Numbered from the stretch's first letter, positions 1 through 11,435 are shown. The stretch is DNA of 64,000 nucleotides from an uncultured Oscillospiraceae bacterium (GCA_904396495.1 CAJFOJ010000036.1:25021-89020), one strand, 5' to 3'. Translations and numbers: made by a program. The notes: a model not told the origin generated them from the sequence alone.

Positions 1-2
1 GA

Positions 3-908
3 GAACTGATTATCGGCGCCGATTCTCACACCTGCACCTACGGTGCTTTGGGCGCTTTCTCCACTGGTGTCGGCTCCACCGACATGGCCGCAGGCATGGC
101 CACCGGGGAAGCCTGGTTCAAGGTTCCCTCGGCCATTCAATTCAACCTGACCGGCAAGCTGCAAAAATGGGTCAGCGGTAAAGATGTGATCCTCCACATC
201 ATCGGCATGATTGGTGTGGACGGCGCCCTCTATAAATCCATGGAGTTCACCGGCGAAGGCTTAAAAAACCTCACCATGGACGATCGGCTCTGCATGGCCA
301 ACATGGCCATCGAGGCGGGGGCTAAAAACGGCATCTTCGATGTGGATGAAACCACCCTTGCATACGTCAAAGGCCGCGTTAACCGCCCCTTTAACACCTA
401 TAAAGCTGACCCTGACGCCGAGTACGAGCAGGTTATCAATATCGACCTTTCGAAGATCACTCCCACCGTTTCCTTCCCCCATCTGCCGGAAAATACCAAG
501 ACCTTTGACGAAATCGGGGACGTACCCATCGACCAGGTTGTGATTGGTTCCTGCACCAATGGCCGTCTTTCCGACATGGCAACAGCAGCGGAAATCCTCA
601 AGGGCAAACACATTGCCGAAAACGTCCGCTGTATCGTCATCCCGGCTACCCAGCAGATTTACAAGGAATCCATGAAGCTGGGTTACTTGGAGACCTTTAT
701 CGATGCCGGCTGCATCGTCTCCACTCCCACCTGCGGCCCTTGTCTGGGCGGCTATATGGGGATTTTGGCGGAGGGTGAGCGCGCTGTTGCCACCACCAAC
801 CGCAATTTTGTTGGCCGGATGGGCCACGTGGATTCGGAAGTGTACCTCGCAAGCCCCGCGGTGGCGGCTGCTTCCGCCATTGCAGGTAAAATTGCAAAAC
901 CGGAATAA
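3..908 (+). CDS. leuC: 3-isopropylmalate dehydratase large subunit, 5' end missing
   Basis: Large subunit of the [4Fe-4S] isomerase that converts 2-isopropylmalate to 3-isopropylmalate in leucine synthesis, in the cytoplasm with LeuD. The reading frame is open from the window edge (frame begins at base 3, [18 protein letters not shown]), so roughly the first third of a ~420-residue protein lies outside. Visible are the aconitase-type segment GADSHTCT, the cluster cysteine in VIGSCTNG, and the last two cluster cysteines in CGPC near the C-terminus. The protein ends GKIAKPE, a complete C-terminus. It is followed 192 bases later by leuD and then leuB, all on the same strand. leuA, if present in the operon, must be upstream of the window. 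Confidence 0.96.
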   Translation, partial: ELIIGADSHTCTYGALGAFSTGVGSTDMAAGMATGEAWFKVPSAIQFNLTGKLQKWVSGKDVILHIIGMIGVDGALYKSMEFTGEGLKNLTMDDRLCMANMAIEAGAKNGIFDVDETTLAYVKGRVNRPFNTYKADPDAEYEQVINIDLSKITPTVSFPHLPENTKTFDEIGDVPIDQVVIGSCTNGRLSDMATAAEILKGKHIAENVRCIVIPATQQIYKESMKLGYLETFIDAGCIVSTPTCGPCLGGYMGILAEGERAVATTNRNFVGRMGHVDSEVYLASPAVAAASAIAGKIAKPE

Positions 909-1100
909 TTTCTATTTGCCAGACCTCCTTGCAGCGGCGTGAAACAAGACGCTCAAAAAGCAGTTTCACTGCCGCCGCCCACAAGGCGGAGCGAATATCG
1001 TCTGCAAGTTCTTTTAAAGTAAACTTTGACTTTATAAAATCGGACGGAGGAATCCTAGATTCCAGACCCGTCCCACCCCTTCAGAAAGGATTTGACTGCC

Positions 1101-1583
1101 ATGAATACCAAAGGCTTTGCCCATAAATTTGGGGACAACGTGGATACCGACGTCATCATCCCCGCCCGCTACCTGAACACGGCCGACCACAAAGAACTGG
1201 CCTCTCATTGCATGGAAGACATCGACAAGGATTTTACAAAAAAAGTGAAAACCTCCGATATTATTGTTGCCGGCTACAACTTCGGCTGCGGCTCCTCCCG
1301 GGAGCACGCCCCCATCGCCATCAAGGCCGCCGGGGTCTCCTGCGTCATCGCTAAAACCTTTGCCCGCATCTTTTACCGCAATGCTATCAATATCGGCCTC
1401 GCTATTTTGGAGTGTGAGGAGGCAAGCGAAAAAATTGCCGACGGCGATGAGGTCGCCATCGACTTCGACACCGGCGTCATCACCAATGTGACGAAAAACG
1501 AAACCTACCAGGCCCAGCCTTTTCCCGACTTCATCAAGGACATCATTAACAAAGGCGGCCTGTTAAATTCAATAAAAAAGTAG
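1101..1583 (+). CDS. leuD: 3-isopropylmalate dehydratase small subunit
   Basis: Small swivel-domain subunit that pairs with LeuC. 160 residues, the normal length for the short archaeal/clostridial-type LeuD. The family motif [14 protein letters not shown] is present. I take ATG at 1101 because AGAAAGGA ends 10 bases before it; the in-frame TTG at 1092 sits directly against that ribosome site. The gene lies 17 bases ahead of the TTG preceding leuB, giving a compact leuC-leuD-leuB operon. The 192-base gap before it contains no further gene. Confidence 0.95.
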   Translation: MNTKGFAHKFGDNVDTDVIIPARYLNTADHKELASHCMEDIDKDFTKKVKTSDIIVAGYNFGCGSSREHAPIAIKAAGVSCVIAKTFARIFYRNAINIGLAILECEEASEKIADGDEVAIDFDTGVITNVTKNETYQAQPFPDFIKDIINKGGLLNSIKK

Positions 1584-1602
1584 AGGAAAGGAAGTCATTT
1601 TG

Positions 1603-2673
1603 ATGAACAAAACCATCACCGTCATCAAAGGTGACGGCATTGGCCCGGAAATTGTCACCCAGGCCCTGCGGGTTCTGGACAAAATCGCCCAAAAATACGA
1701 CCACAACTTCACCTATCAAGAAATTGACGCAGGTGGCTGCGCCATCGACAAATACGGCACCTCCCTGCCCGAAGAAAGCCTAAAAAAATGTCTCGACTGC
1801 GATAGCGTTTTGCTGGGAGCCGTCGGCGGGCCAAAATGGGACGGCGTAGACAAAAGCATCCGCCCCGAGGCGGCCCTTTTGGGGATCCGCTCCGCCATGG
1901 GACTGTACGCCAACCTCCGTCCGGCTAAGCTCTTCCCTCAGCTGAGCAGTGCCTCCCCTCTGAAACCTGAAATCGTCACCCGCGGCATCGATCTTTTAAT
2001 GGTCCGGGAACTCATCGGCGGCGCATATTTCGGAGACCACATCACCGAGGAGAAAAACGGCGAAAAAGTGGCCACCGATATGATGACCTACAGTGAACAT
2101 GAAATCGAGCGCATCGCCCGCACCGCCTTTAACACCGCCCGCAAGCGGGGCAAACGGGTTATTTCCGTCGATAAAGCAAATGTCCTGGACTCCTCCCGCC
2201 TGTGGAGGGCTGTCGTCCACCGGGTCGCCAAAGAATACCCCGATGTCACCTGCACCGACATGCTGGTGGACAACACCGCTATGCAGCTGGTCAAAGACCC
2301 GTCCCAGTTTGACGTAGTCGTCACCGAAAACCTTTTCGGTGACATCCTCTCCGATGAAGCCAGCATGATCACCGGTTCCATCGGCATGATCCCCTCTTCG
2401 AGTCTGGGAGAAGGCACCCGCGGCATGTATGAACCCATCCACGGTTCCGCCCCCGACATCGCCGGCAAAAACCTCGCTAACCCCATCGGCACCATTCTTT
2501 CCGCCGCCATGATGCTCAAATACTCCTTCGATATGGACGAGGAATCCGAGGATATTGAAGCAGCCGTTAACAAGGCCCTTGACGACGGCTACCGCACCGG
2601 CGATATCATGAGCGACGGTATGACCCAGGTCACCTGTTCCGAAATGGGCGACAAAATACTTGAAAATATCTAA
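1603..2673 (+). CDS. leuB: 3-isopropylmalate dehydrogenase
   Basis: NAD-dependent oxidative decarboxylase for the third step of leucine synthesis, making 2-oxoisocaproate. 356 residues, standard length. Visible are the N-terminal GDGIGPE segment and the isocitrate/isopropylmalate dehydrogenase signature NLFGDILSDEASM with the metal-binding aspartates, followed by GSAPDIAGKN. ATG 1603 is chosen over the TTG at 1600 because GAGGAAAGGAAG sits 9 bases before it. Last gene of the leu cluster; a new sigma-A promoter begins 7 bases after its stop. Confidence 0.96.
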   Translation: MNKTITVIKGDGIGPEIVTQALRVLDKIAQKYDHNFTYQEIDAGGCAIDKYGTSLPEESLKKCLDCDSVLLGAVGGPKWDGVDKSIRPEAALLGIRSAMGLYANLRPAKLFPQLSSASPLKPEIVTRGIDLLMVRELIGGAYFGDHITEEKNGEKVATDMMTYSEHEIERIARTAFNTARKRGKRVISVDKANVLDSSRLWRAVVHRVAKEYPDVTCTDMLVDNTAMQLVKDPSQFDVVVTENLFGDILSDEASMITGSIGMIPSSSLGEGTRGMYEPIHGSAPDIAGKNLANPIGTILSAAMMLKYSFDMDEESEDIEAAVNKALDDGYRTGDIMSDGMTQVTCSEMGDKILENI

Positions 2674-2679
2674 TTTTGG

Positions 2680-2708
2680 TTGACATGGACTTTTATTTGT
2701 GCTATGCT
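2680..2708 (+). promoter_or_regulatory. Sigma-A promoter for the T-box/metY transcript
   Basis: TTGACA at 2680-2685 and TATGCT at 2703-2708 with a 17-base spacer, directly after the leuB stop codon. It drives the T-box leader that follows. Confidence 0.85.
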
Positions 2709-2711
2709 TGA

Positions 2712-3000
2712 TTTCAATACCAAAACATTGTGATGGAAAGAGTATTTTGGATACCTGTTTCACAGAGAGTCGTCACTTGGTGGAAAGCGACAAATAGGCC
2801 CAAAAGAAGATGGTTCCGGAATGGCGCACCGAGGTGAGAAAATGCTTAGGCCGCGACAGGATTCGCCTGTTATAGCGATACAGTATCCCAAAAGGCGTAC
2901 TGGACGAGGCTTATTTCCGCGAGGGATAGGCGAAATGAAGTGGTAACACGGGATTTTCCCCGTCTTCATGGCATAAAAGCCGGAAGACGGGTTTTTTGTT
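2712..3000 (+). promoter_or_regulatory. T-box riboswitch, probably tRNA-Met responsive
   Basis: A leader of about 285 nt with the hallmarks of a T-box: an AGAGAG element near 2764, a GGTGGAAAGC Stem I segment, and the T-box sequence AAGTGGTAACACGGG at 2938-2952. The antiterminator folds as ATGAAG/CTTCAT plus CGGG/CCCG around the bulge containing TGGT (2941-2944). The competing terminator uses CCCGTCTTC (2959-2967) paired with GAAGACGGG (2983-2991) followed by six T. The bulge TGGT would pair with a tRNA ending ACCA. In the specifier area the sequence GGAATGGCGCACC offers AUG (2821-2823) or UGG; AUG is favoured because bacterial tRNA-Trp normally has G before CCA, and because metY lies downstream. 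The specifier assignment is inference; the T-box call is firm. Confidence 0.93.
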
Positions 3001-3134
3001 TTTGTCCCAATTTGGCTTTGTGTTTCTGGCCATAGGCTATAGATACTAAATGGATATTGTAGGCAAAATACAGAGTACTTAGAAGTAGGTGCTCAGAGAA
3101 CTATGACAAAATTTAAAATCACGGAGGAACATTT

Positions 3135-3296
3135 ATGGAACGTTTTAAGAAAATTTATCAGCAGGGTACGATTGATGTGCTTGAAATTTGGGTGGATACA
3201 GAAACAGGTGTAAATTATGTTTTTCATAGAAATGGAAACGCAGCAGGCTTTACTCCATTACTGGACAAAGAAGGGAAACCGATAGTAACATCGTAA
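3135..3296 (+). CDS. Small DUF6440-like protein, 53 residues
   Basis: ATG at 3135 with GGAGGA eight bases upstream. The product starts MERFKKIYQQGTIDVLEIW and continues VDTETGVNYVFHRNGNAAG, ending PLLDKEGKPIVTS. This matches my memory of the DUF6440 family, small cytoplasmic proteins of unknown function common in Clostridia. It lies between the T-box terminator and metY, so it would be the first gene read when the T-box antiterminates. The 117 bases to metY include an imperfect inverted repeat TAGGCTA/TAGCCTA. The gene is AT-rich compared with its neighbours, so it may be an insertion into a T-box-metY unit. No function can be assigned. Confidence 0.8.
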   Translation: MERFKKIYQQGTIDVLEIWVDTETGVNYVFHRNGNAAGFTPLLDKEGKPIVTS

Positions 3297-3413
3297 TGCC
3301 ATAAATATGTACTTGCTTAGGCTACCCCTGTTCTGGAAGTACAAAGCAGCAGTCTAGCCTATTCTTAAAAACAATCCAGCTGTGAAATAAAGAAAAATTT
3401 AGGAGGAACCACT

Positions 3414-4679
3414 ATGAGAGAAGAAACCAAATGTCTGCACGCGGGCTACACTCCCAAAAACGGCGAACCACGCGTCGTTCCTATCTGCCAGAGTACAACT
3501 TATGTGTACGAAAGCACCGATGAAGTGGGGGCCCTTTTTGACCTGACCAAAGACGGGTATTTTTATTCCCGCATTGCCAATCCCACTGTCTGCGCCGTCG
3601 AAGATAAAATTGCCGCTTTAGAAGGCGGCGTCGGAGCTCTCTGCACCACTTCCGGTCAGGCAGCAAACCTGCTTGCTGTCCTCAATATCTGTTCCGCTGG
3701 CGACAGCATCATCAGCGCTCCTACCATTTATGGCGGAACAATCAATCTCTTTGCCGTCACTTTGAAGCGCTTAGGAATCGAGTGCATCTTTGTAGATCCC
3801 GAAGCTTCTGAAGAGGAAATTCAGAAAGCCTTTAAGCCCAACACCCGTCTCGTTTTTGGTGAAACTATTGCAAATCCCGCCATCTGTGTCTTTGATATCG
3901 AAAAATTCGCCAAAATTGCTCATAAAAACGGTGTACCGCTCATCATTGACAATACCTTCGCCACACCGATTCTCTGCCGTCCCTTTGAGTTCGGGGCCGA
4001 TATTGTCACCCACTCCACCACTAAATACATGGATGGCCACGCCGTTCAGGTAGGCGGCGTCATCGTTGACAGCGGAAACTTCGACTGGACAAACGGCAAA
4101 TACCCTGAACTCTGTGAACCAGATGAATCTTACCACGGTCTTCGCTATGTGGAGGCTTTCGGAAAATCAGCCTATATTACCAAGGCCCGTGTCCAGCTGA
4201 TGCGCGACTTTGGCGTTTACCCCGGCGCCACAGCGGCATTTTACCTGAACCTGGGGCTGGAAACCTTGGCCGTCCGGATGGAGCGTTACTGTGAAAACGC
4301 TGAGAAAGTCGCCCGTCACTTTGCGGCGTCCGATAAGGTGGAGTCCGTGAGTTATCCTACCCTCGAAACCGACCCTTATCACGAGCGCGCAAAAAAATAC
4401 CTTCCCAAAGGTTGTAGCGGCGTTTTGTCTTTTACCATTAAGGGCGGTCGGGAAAAGGCAGCCAAGTTTATGGACAGTTTACAGCTCGCTTCGAATGAGG
4501 TCCATGTGGCGGATATCCGCACCTGTGTCCTTCACCCGGCCAGCGCCACTCATCGGCAGCTTACCGACGAACAGCTGGTCGCCGCCGGCATTAACCCAGG
4601 ACTCATCCGGTTTTCAGTGGGACTTGAAAACATCAACGATATTATCGAAGATATCGACCAAGCGCTTGCAAAAATTTAA
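3414..4679 (+). CDS. metY: O-acetylhomoserine aminocarboxypropyltransferase (homocysteine synthase)
   Basis: PLP-dependent gamma-replacement enzyme of the Cys/Met metabolism family, 421 residues, which joins sulfide and O-acetylhomoserine to homocysteine. Visible motifs are the N-terminal TKCLHAGY, SRIANPTVCAVEDKIAALEGG and the PLP lysine K204 in THSTTKYMDGH. The length and the segment VGGVIVDSGNFDW fit MetY better than cystathionine gamma-synthase or lyase (about 380 residues). AGGAGGA precedes ATG 3414 by 7 bases. A T-box leader upstream suggests induction when charged tRNA-Met is scarce. A strong terminator follows 12 bases after the stop. Confidence 0.93.
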   Translation: MREETKCLHAGYTPKNGEPRVVPICQSTTYVYESTDEVGALFDLTKDGYFYSRIANPTVCAVEDKIAALEGGVGALCTTSGQAANLLAVLNICSAGDSIISAPTIYGGTINLFAVTLKRLGIECIFVDPEASEEEIQKAFKPNTRLVFGETIANPAICVFDIEKFAKIAHKNGVPLIIDNTFATPILCRPFEFGADIVTHSTTKYMDGHAVQVGGVIVDSGNFDWTNGKYPELCEPDESYHGLRYVEAFGKSAYITKARVQLMRDFGVYPGATAAFYLNLGLETLAVRMERYCENAEKVARHFAASDKVESVSYPTLETDPYHERAKKYLPKGCSGVLSFTIKGGREKAAKFMDSLQLASNEVHVADIRTCVLHPASATHRQLTDEQLVAAGINPGLIRFSVGLENINDIIEDIDQALAKI

Positions 4680-4691
4680 CGTGGGTACAAT

Positions 4692-4723
4692 AAAAAGAGG
4701 CGGGAGTTTCCCGTCTCTTTTTA
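4692..4723 (+). terminator. Intrinsic terminator after metY
   Basis: AAAAAGAG-CGGGA stem closing on TCCCG-CTCTTTTT around a short loop, with a T-rich 3' side. The A-rich 5' side means it could also work on the minus strand for the convergent DUF6886 gene. Confidence 0.9.
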
Positions 4724-4771
4724 TGATCTTTTTTATACCTATCATCCGGCCAACACTCAATATTTTTCAGT

Positions 4772-5293
4772 TTATTTTTTCTCCTGTGCAAATCCCATTC
4801 GGCACATTGACCAGTTGAGGGTGCTTTTTCGAACCCGCTCATAAATGTCCCATAAGTTGTCAACAATCCTCACCTCAACTCCGCGGAGAAACAATTCCGC
4901 GAACAAATCGTCTATCCGATTCTTTCCAATGGGAACCTGTGTTGTTTTTGCTATATAGTATCCTGCAATTTCATCTTGCAGCTCAAATCCTTCCGGATCA
5001 AATTCATATAAATATAGGGCGGTGTTCTTCATCGCTTCAAACCACTTGTTTTCGATCACGATAACATGGCTTTCTGCGGTGGAAGAAAAATATTTTTTCC
5101 TGTCTTCCGAGGATGTGTCAGCGCCAGCATAATAGGTTACCCTGGGACAATTTCTCGGGGTGAGAAAGTTGGGCAGTCGCCGCTCATCAATCGCCCATAC
5201 AAGCCCTTCTTTTTGGTTTAAATCCTTTCTTTTGGGAACCCTTGGATGGAATACCACAATATTCTCATCTTCGCTCACATGAAACAACCGCAT
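4772..5293 (-). CDS. DUF6886-like hypothetical protein
   Basis: 173 residues beginning MRLFHVSEDENIVVFHPR. The segments GLVWAIDERRLPNFLTPRNC and PRVTYYAGADTS match my memory of the DUF6886 family, found singly in Firmicutes with no known function. I chose the ATG at 5293, which has AGGGGGAA a few bases upstream; an ATG 33 bases further out has no ribosome site. There is no signal peptide or membrane segment. It is convergent with metY and divergent from the sigma-F operon, so context says little about its role. Confidence 0.8.
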   Translation of the reverse strand: MRLFHVSEDENIVVFHPRVPKRKDLNQKEGLVWAIDERRLPNFLTPRNCPRVTYYAGADTSSEDRKKYFSSTAESHVIVIENKWFEAMKNTALYLYEFDPEGFELQDEIAGYYIAKTTQVPIGKNRIDDLFAELFLRGVEVRIVDNLWDIYERVRKSTLNWSMCRMGFAQEKK

Positions 5294-5451
5294 TCCCCAT
5301 TCCCCCTTTTTTCCATCATACCACAAATCAAAATTTCTTTCTATTGGTTTTCTTTATTTGACAAAATGATGAGCAGAAGCTTGAAATGTTCCTTTTTTCT
5401 CCAGAACCTTACAAGATTTTCCATCCTGTCTCTGACAATCTTTTTACCCTG

Positions 5452-5492
5452 AATGCCGTATCCTATTGAGTAGGAATACGGCATTATTTTTT
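5452..5492 (+). terminator. Terminator-like hairpin upstream of spoIIAA
   Basis: AATGCCGTAT-CCTA pairs with TAGG-A-ATACGGCATT around a 5-base loop, followed by ATTTTTT. It has the form of a plus-strand intrinsic terminator, but no plus-strand gene lies between the metY terminator and this site. It may shield the sporulation operon from read-through or form part of its 5' leader. I do not see a clear sigma-H promoter nearby. Confidence 0.7.
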
Positions 5493-5523
5493 GGACAAGC
5501 TTTCGCAATCAGGAGGGATTCAA

Positions 5524-5829
5524 ATGCCTATCACAACCATCTATGAAAACGGAACCGTCACAGCGTTTTTATCCGGGGACATTGACCACCACACGGCTGC
5601 AGTTATGCGGGAGACAATCGATCAAACGGTGGAGAGCTCCCTTCCCCAAAAACTCATCATTGACTTTAAGGACGTGACCTTTATGGATAGCAGCGGTATC
5701 GGTCTCGTCATGGGACGATATAAGCTCATGCGTTCCATCAACGGGGAAATTGAGGTACGAAACGTCTCCTCGCATATCAAAAAAGTAATGAAGCTAGCAG
5801 GGCTCGATCTGTTAGCCGTTGTTAAATAA
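5524..5829 (+). CDS. spoIIAA: Anti-sigma F factor antagonist
   Basis: STAS-domain protein of 101 residues. When unphosphorylated it binds SpoIIAB and frees sigma-F in the forespore. The phosphorylation site is the serine in MDSSGIG (Ser57, equivalent to B. subtilis Ser58). ATG 5524 has AGGAGGG 8 bases upstream; the in-frame TTG at 5491 overlaps a hairpin and has no ribosome site. First gene of spoIIAA-spoIIAB-sigF, with 25 bases to spoIIAB. Confidence 0.96.
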   Translation: MPITTIYENGTVTAFLSGDIDHHTAAVMRETIDQTVESSLPQKLIIDFKDVTFMDSSGIGLVMGRYKLMRSINGEIEVRNVSSHIKKVMKLAGLDLLAVVK

Positions 5830-5854
5830 GTTTGGACAGAAAGGCTGAATTTGA

Positions 5855-6298
5855 ATGAAAGCAATCAACGAAATGACATTATCCTTTATTAGTCGCTCCG
5901 CCAACGAGGGCTTTGCCCGCGCGGCGGTAGCGTCGTTTTTTGTACAGCTCGACCCCACTGTCGAGGAGATGTCCGACATCAAAACTGCCATCAGTGAGGC
6001 AGTGACAAACGCCATCGTCCACGGCTATCAGGACAGCTTGGGCAAAGTCCAAATTTGCGCTCGCATCTACCCTGACAACCGCATTTACATAAGAATTAAA
6101 GACCAGGGTTGCGGTATCCCCGACATCGAAAAAGCAATGGAGCCCCTTTTCACCACCTGCACTACCGGCGAACGCGCAGGCCTGGGTTTTGCTGTCATGC
6201 AGTCCTTTATGGACAAAGTCAAAGTTCGCTCCACCGTGGGAAAGGGCACCACCGTTATCCTCACCAAAAAGCTCAGCTCCAAACAGCAAAATGCATAA
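5855..6298 (+). CDS. spoIIAB: Anti-sigma F factor (serine kinase)
   Basis: GHKL-fold kinase of 147 residues that holds sigma-F inactive and phosphorylates SpoIIAA. The ATP-binding boxes are present in order: the N box EAVTNAIVHGY, the G1 box DQGCGIPD and the G2 box ERAGLGFAVM. AGAAAGG lies upstream of ATG 5855. Its last eight bases overlap the start of sigF, so the two are translationally coupled, which helps keep inhibitor and sigma factor balanced. Confidence 0.96.
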   Translation: MKAINEMTLSFISRSANEGFARAAVASFFVQLDPTVEEMSDIKTAISEAVTNAIVHGYQDSLGKVQICARIYPDNRIYIRIKDQGCGIPDIEKAMEPLFTTCTTGERAGLGFAVMQSFMDKVKVRSTVGKGTTVILTKKLSSKQQNA

Positions 6299-6959
6299 AA
6301 CTCCCGCAGAAAAAGACATTTTTGTCGCTCAGAACCTGGGACTCGTCCATTCTTTGGCCCATCGACTCAAAGGCAGAGGCATCGAATACGAGGAGCTGTA
6401 TTCGGCAGGTTGTGTCGGCCTGGTCAAGGCCATGGAGGGGTTTGACGAATCCCGTGGGCTCAAGTTTTCCACCTACGCTGTCCCTGTAATCTTAGGAGAA
6501 ATGAAGCGCCTATTCCGCGACGGTGGTTCCGTTAAAGTCAGCCGCTCTTTAAAAGAGCTTTCCCTCAAAGTCTCCAGAGAACGAGACAAGTTGAGCGTCT
6601 CTTTGGGGCGAGAGCCAACGGTAGGTGAATTATCGGAATCTTTAGGAGTAGAACCTCAGCTCATTTCCGAAGCAATTAACGTCGCTCTTCCCACAATTTC
6701 TCTCACTCAGCCTGGCGAAGAAGGTGGCGGACAAATCGACGTGGAAGTGGATTCCCCGGAGGAGCTCCTTTCCGACCGTCTTGCTTTGAGAGAGGTTCTA
6801 AAAGAGTTGGATGAAAAGGACCGCCTCCTCTTGGTGATGCGCTACTATAAAAACTGGACTCAGACGCAGACCGCCACCTGTCTCGGCATGACCCAGGTGC
6901 AGGTCTCCCGCAGGGAAAAGAAATTGCTCCTTTATCTGCGTGGAAAGCTTCTAGAATAG
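6291..6959 (+). CDS. sigF: RNA polymerase sporulation sigma factor sigma-F
   Basis: Forespore-specific sigma factor, 222 residues. Region 2 spans roughly residues 15-80 (EYEELYSAGCVGLVKAMEGF and FSTYAVPVILGEMKRLFRD), region 3 lies around 90-150, and region 4 ends with the helix-turn-helix TQTQTATCLGMTQVQVSR. ATG 6291 lies inside the end of spoIIAB (8-base overlap) and has no strong ribosome site, as expected for coupled translation. It is slightly shorter than the ~250 residues of Bacillus SigF. The operon ends in a terminator 11 bases later. The operon marks the organism as an endospore former or a descendant of one. Confidence 0.95.
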   Translation: MHKTPAEKDIFVAQNLGLVHSLAHRLKGRGIEYEELYSAGCVGLVKAMEGFDESRGLKFSTYAVPVILGEMKRLFRDGGSVKVSRSLKELSLKVSRERDKLSVSLGREPTVGELSESLGVEPQLISEAINVALPTISLTQPGEEGGGQIDVEVDSPEELLSDRLALREVLKELDEKDRLLLVMRYYKNWTQTQTATCLGMTQVQVSRREKKLLLYLRGKLLE

Positions 6960-6969
6960 CCCTCCAAAT

Positions 6970-7009
6970 TCGGAATAGCGGAGGGTATTTCCCCGCTGTT
7001 CCGATTTTT
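6970..7009 (+). terminator. Intrinsic terminator of the sigma-F operon
   Basis: TCGGAATAGCGG pairs with CCGCTGTTCCGA (one G-U pair) around a loop of about 10 bases, followed by TTTTTG. Confidence 0.88.
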
Positions 7010-7059
7010 GAGATTACCCTAACCAAATAGGAGAAAAAGGGAAGCATCTACCCTATATC

Positions 7060-7102
7060 AATAAACAAAACCCGGCGAAAAATACGCCGGGTTTTGTTTA
7101 TT
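7060..7102. terminator. Bidirectional terminator at the end of the ATP synthase operon
   Basis: Perfect 18-bp inverted repeat AATAAACAAAACCCGGCG / CGCCGGGTTTTGTTTATT with a 7-base loop. Its right arm includes the atpC stop codon (7098-7100). On the minus strand it terminates the atp operon; on the plus strand it backs up the sigF terminator. Confidence 0.92.
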
Positions 7103-7502
7103 GTAGTTTTCTGGCTACGCTAATACGGTTAAGTGCGGTTTTTAGCTTGATTTCTTCCATATCCTGCTCCCGTTTTGACTGTTGCCGCAATAGCCGTTCT
7201 TTTGCTCGATCGGCAGCTTTCTGGGCGCGATCCACATCGATCTCGTCCGCCCACTCACAAGCAGGTGTCACGATAGTCGTCACATTGTTCCCGGTTTTCA
7301 AAAAGCCCCCCGCAACAGCCGCCAGCCGCTCTCCTTCCTCTGTCCGGATTTTCAACGTTCCAATGTCCAAAAGGGTGACATAACGGGCATGATTGGCCAA
7401 AATTCCCACATCCCCGCCAGTCGTCCGAACCAAAAGAAAAGTCGCTTCTCCGTCATAAAAAATTCGATCGGGCGTTACCACCCTCAGTTTGAAATTTGCC
7501 AT
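7098..7502 (-). CDS. atpC: F-type ATP synthase subunit epsilon
   Basis: Central-stalk subunit of F1, 134 residues, which couples the gamma shaft to the c-ring and can inhibit ATP hydrolysis. The N-terminal beta-sandwich holds FKLRVVTPDRIFYDGEA and GDVGILANHA; the C-terminal helical hairpin (about 85-134) is K/R/E rich. AAAGGA is about 13 bases from the ATG, so initiation may be weak. Last gene of the operon, 94 bases after atpD. Confidence 0.95.
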   Translation of the reverse strand: MANFKLRVVTPDRIFYDGEATFLLVRTTGGDVGILANHARYVTLLDIGTLKIRTEEGERLAAVAGGFLKTGNNVTTIVTPACEWADEIDVDRAQKAADRAKERLLRQQSKREQDMEEIKLKTALNRISVARKLQ

Positions 7503-7596
7503 TTTAATCGTCAGATCCTTTCTAGGAAATGAAACGTCCTAATTAATAGACGGAAAAACGGTCAGATAGATTCCTTAAAACTTGTTTCTCCAACCG

Positions 7597-9902
<2,306 letters not shown>

Positions 9903-9920
9903 AGGTATTTCCTCCCTTTG

Positions 9921-11435
9921 TCACTGCCGTCCCAAAAATTTTCCCACAAAGGCACGGAGCACTTCGTTAAGCCGGTGGGTATTTTCTTCGGTCAAATCCC
10001 CGGTCTGTCGGATGCTGTCTGTAATTTCCGGGTAGGATTCATCTATAAAGTTGTAGAGCTGTTGTTCAAATTCGGCAATCTGCTCCACCGGAATGTCTTG
10101 CAAATAGTTGTTGATAACCGCGTAGATGATAATGACCTGATGTTCTACCGCCACTGGTGAATTTTTATCTTGTTTCAGCACCTCGACGATTCGGGCCCCC
10201 TGATCCAGACGCTCCTTGGTGTCTTTATCCAAATCGGAGCCAAACTGGGCGAAAGCTTGCAATTCCCGATACTGGGAATAGGCGAGTTTTAGCTGTCCCG
10301 ACACCTTTTTCATCGCCTTGATCTGTGCGTTTCCGCCGACACGGGACACCGAAATGCCCGGATTAACCGCAGGGCGCACACCAGCGTTAAAAAGCTCGGT
10401 CTCTAAGAAAATCTGTCCATCAGTGATGGAAATGACGTTTGTTGGAATATACGCAGATACGTCTCCCGCCTGTGTTTCGATGAGAGGCAATGCCGTCAAA
10501 GACCCGCCCCCCAGTTCGGGCGACAGGTTGGCCGCCCGCTCCAACAGCCGGGAATGAAGGTAAAATACATCGCCAGGATAGGCCTCCCGCCCCGGGGGCC
10601 GCTTTAAAAGGAGGGAAAGTGCCCGATATGCCACCGCGTGTTTTGACAGATCGTCGTAGACACAGAGTACATCCCGTCCTCTGTACATAAAGTATTCCCC
10701 CATGGCGCAACCGGTGTAGGGCGCGATATACTGGATAGGCGCCAGCTCTGATGCCGTCGCCGACACCACTACGGTGTACTCCATCGCCCCCGCCCGCGAC
10801 AGAGAATCGACCACATTTGCCACAGTAGATCGCTTCTGCCCAATGGCCACATAAATGCAGATAATATCTTTTCCCCTCTGGTTGATGATGGTGTCGATGG
10901 CAATGACGGTCTTTCCCGTCTGTCTATCTCCAATGATGAGTTCCCTCTGACCCCGGCCAATGGGAATCATTGAATCGATAGCCTTGATGCCGGTCTGCAA
11001 GGGCCGGTTGACGCTTTTCCGCTCGATGATTCCGGGAGCCGGACTCTCAATTGGCCGGTTTTGCTCAGTTAGAACTGGGCCCTTGCCGTCGATGGGCTCG
11101 CCTAAGGGATTTACCACTCTTCCCAACAACGCTTCGCCCACCGGAACCGAAACAACTTCGTTGGTGCGGCGCACGGTATCCCCTTCTTTGATCCCTTCGT
11201 CGCGCCCCAATAAAACGGCGCCCACAAAATCTTGCTCCAGGTTGAGCGCCATACCGTGCACATCGCCGCCAAAGTCCAAAAGTTCTCCCGCCATGCAGTT
11301 TTCCAGCCCGTAGACCCGGGCGATACCGTCGCCCACTGTCACGACTGTTCCCACATCCTTGCGCTCCATTTTACTCTCATAGTTTTTAATCTGCGCTTTA
11401 ATCAGATTGGTGATTTCTTCAGGGTGTACATCCAT
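9921..11435 (-). CDS. atpA: F-type ATP synthase subunit alpha
   Basis: Non-catalytic nucleotide-binding F1 subunit, 504 residues. The P-loop is GDRQTGKT, and the alpha signature [14 protein letters not shown] is present. I chose ATG 11435 ([13 protein letters not shown]), preceded by AAAGGAGGG at 5 bases; an in-frame start 24 bases upstream lies within the ribosome site. Starts 35 bases after the atpH stop. Confidence 0.97.
   Translation of the reverse strand: MDVHPEEITNLIKAQIKNYESKMERKDVGTVVTVGDGIARVYGLENCMAGELLDFGGDVHGMALNLEQDFVGAVLLGRDEGIKEGDTVRRTNEVVSVPVGEALLGRVVNPLGEPIDGKGPVLTEQNRPIESPAPGIIERKSVNRPLQTGIKAIDSMIPIGRGQRELIIGDRQTGKTVIAIDTIINQRGKDIICIYVAIGQKRSTVANVVDSLSRAGAMEYTVVVSATASELAPIQYIAPYTGCAMGEYFMYRGRDVLCVYDDLSKHAVAYRALSLLLKRPPGREAYPGDVFYLHSRLLERAANLSPELGGGSLTALPLIETQAGDVSAYIPTNVISITDGQIFLETELFNAGVRPAVNPGISVSRVGGNAQIKAMKKVSGQLKLAYSQYRELQAFAQFGSDLDKDTKERLDQGARIVEVLKQDKNSPVAVEHQVIIIYAVINNYLQDIPVEQIAEFEQQLYNFIDESYPEITDSIRQTGDLTEENTHRLNEVLRAFVGKFLGRQ

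Noticed and set aside
1996..2763. 255-codon minus-strand frame
   Set aside because: Antisense to leuB with no ribosome site or recognisable domain.
2821..2825. Trp (UGG) specifier for the T-box
   Set aside because: The antiterminator bulge TGGT pairs with A before CCA, unlike the usual G of tRNA-Trp, and the downstream gene is metY.
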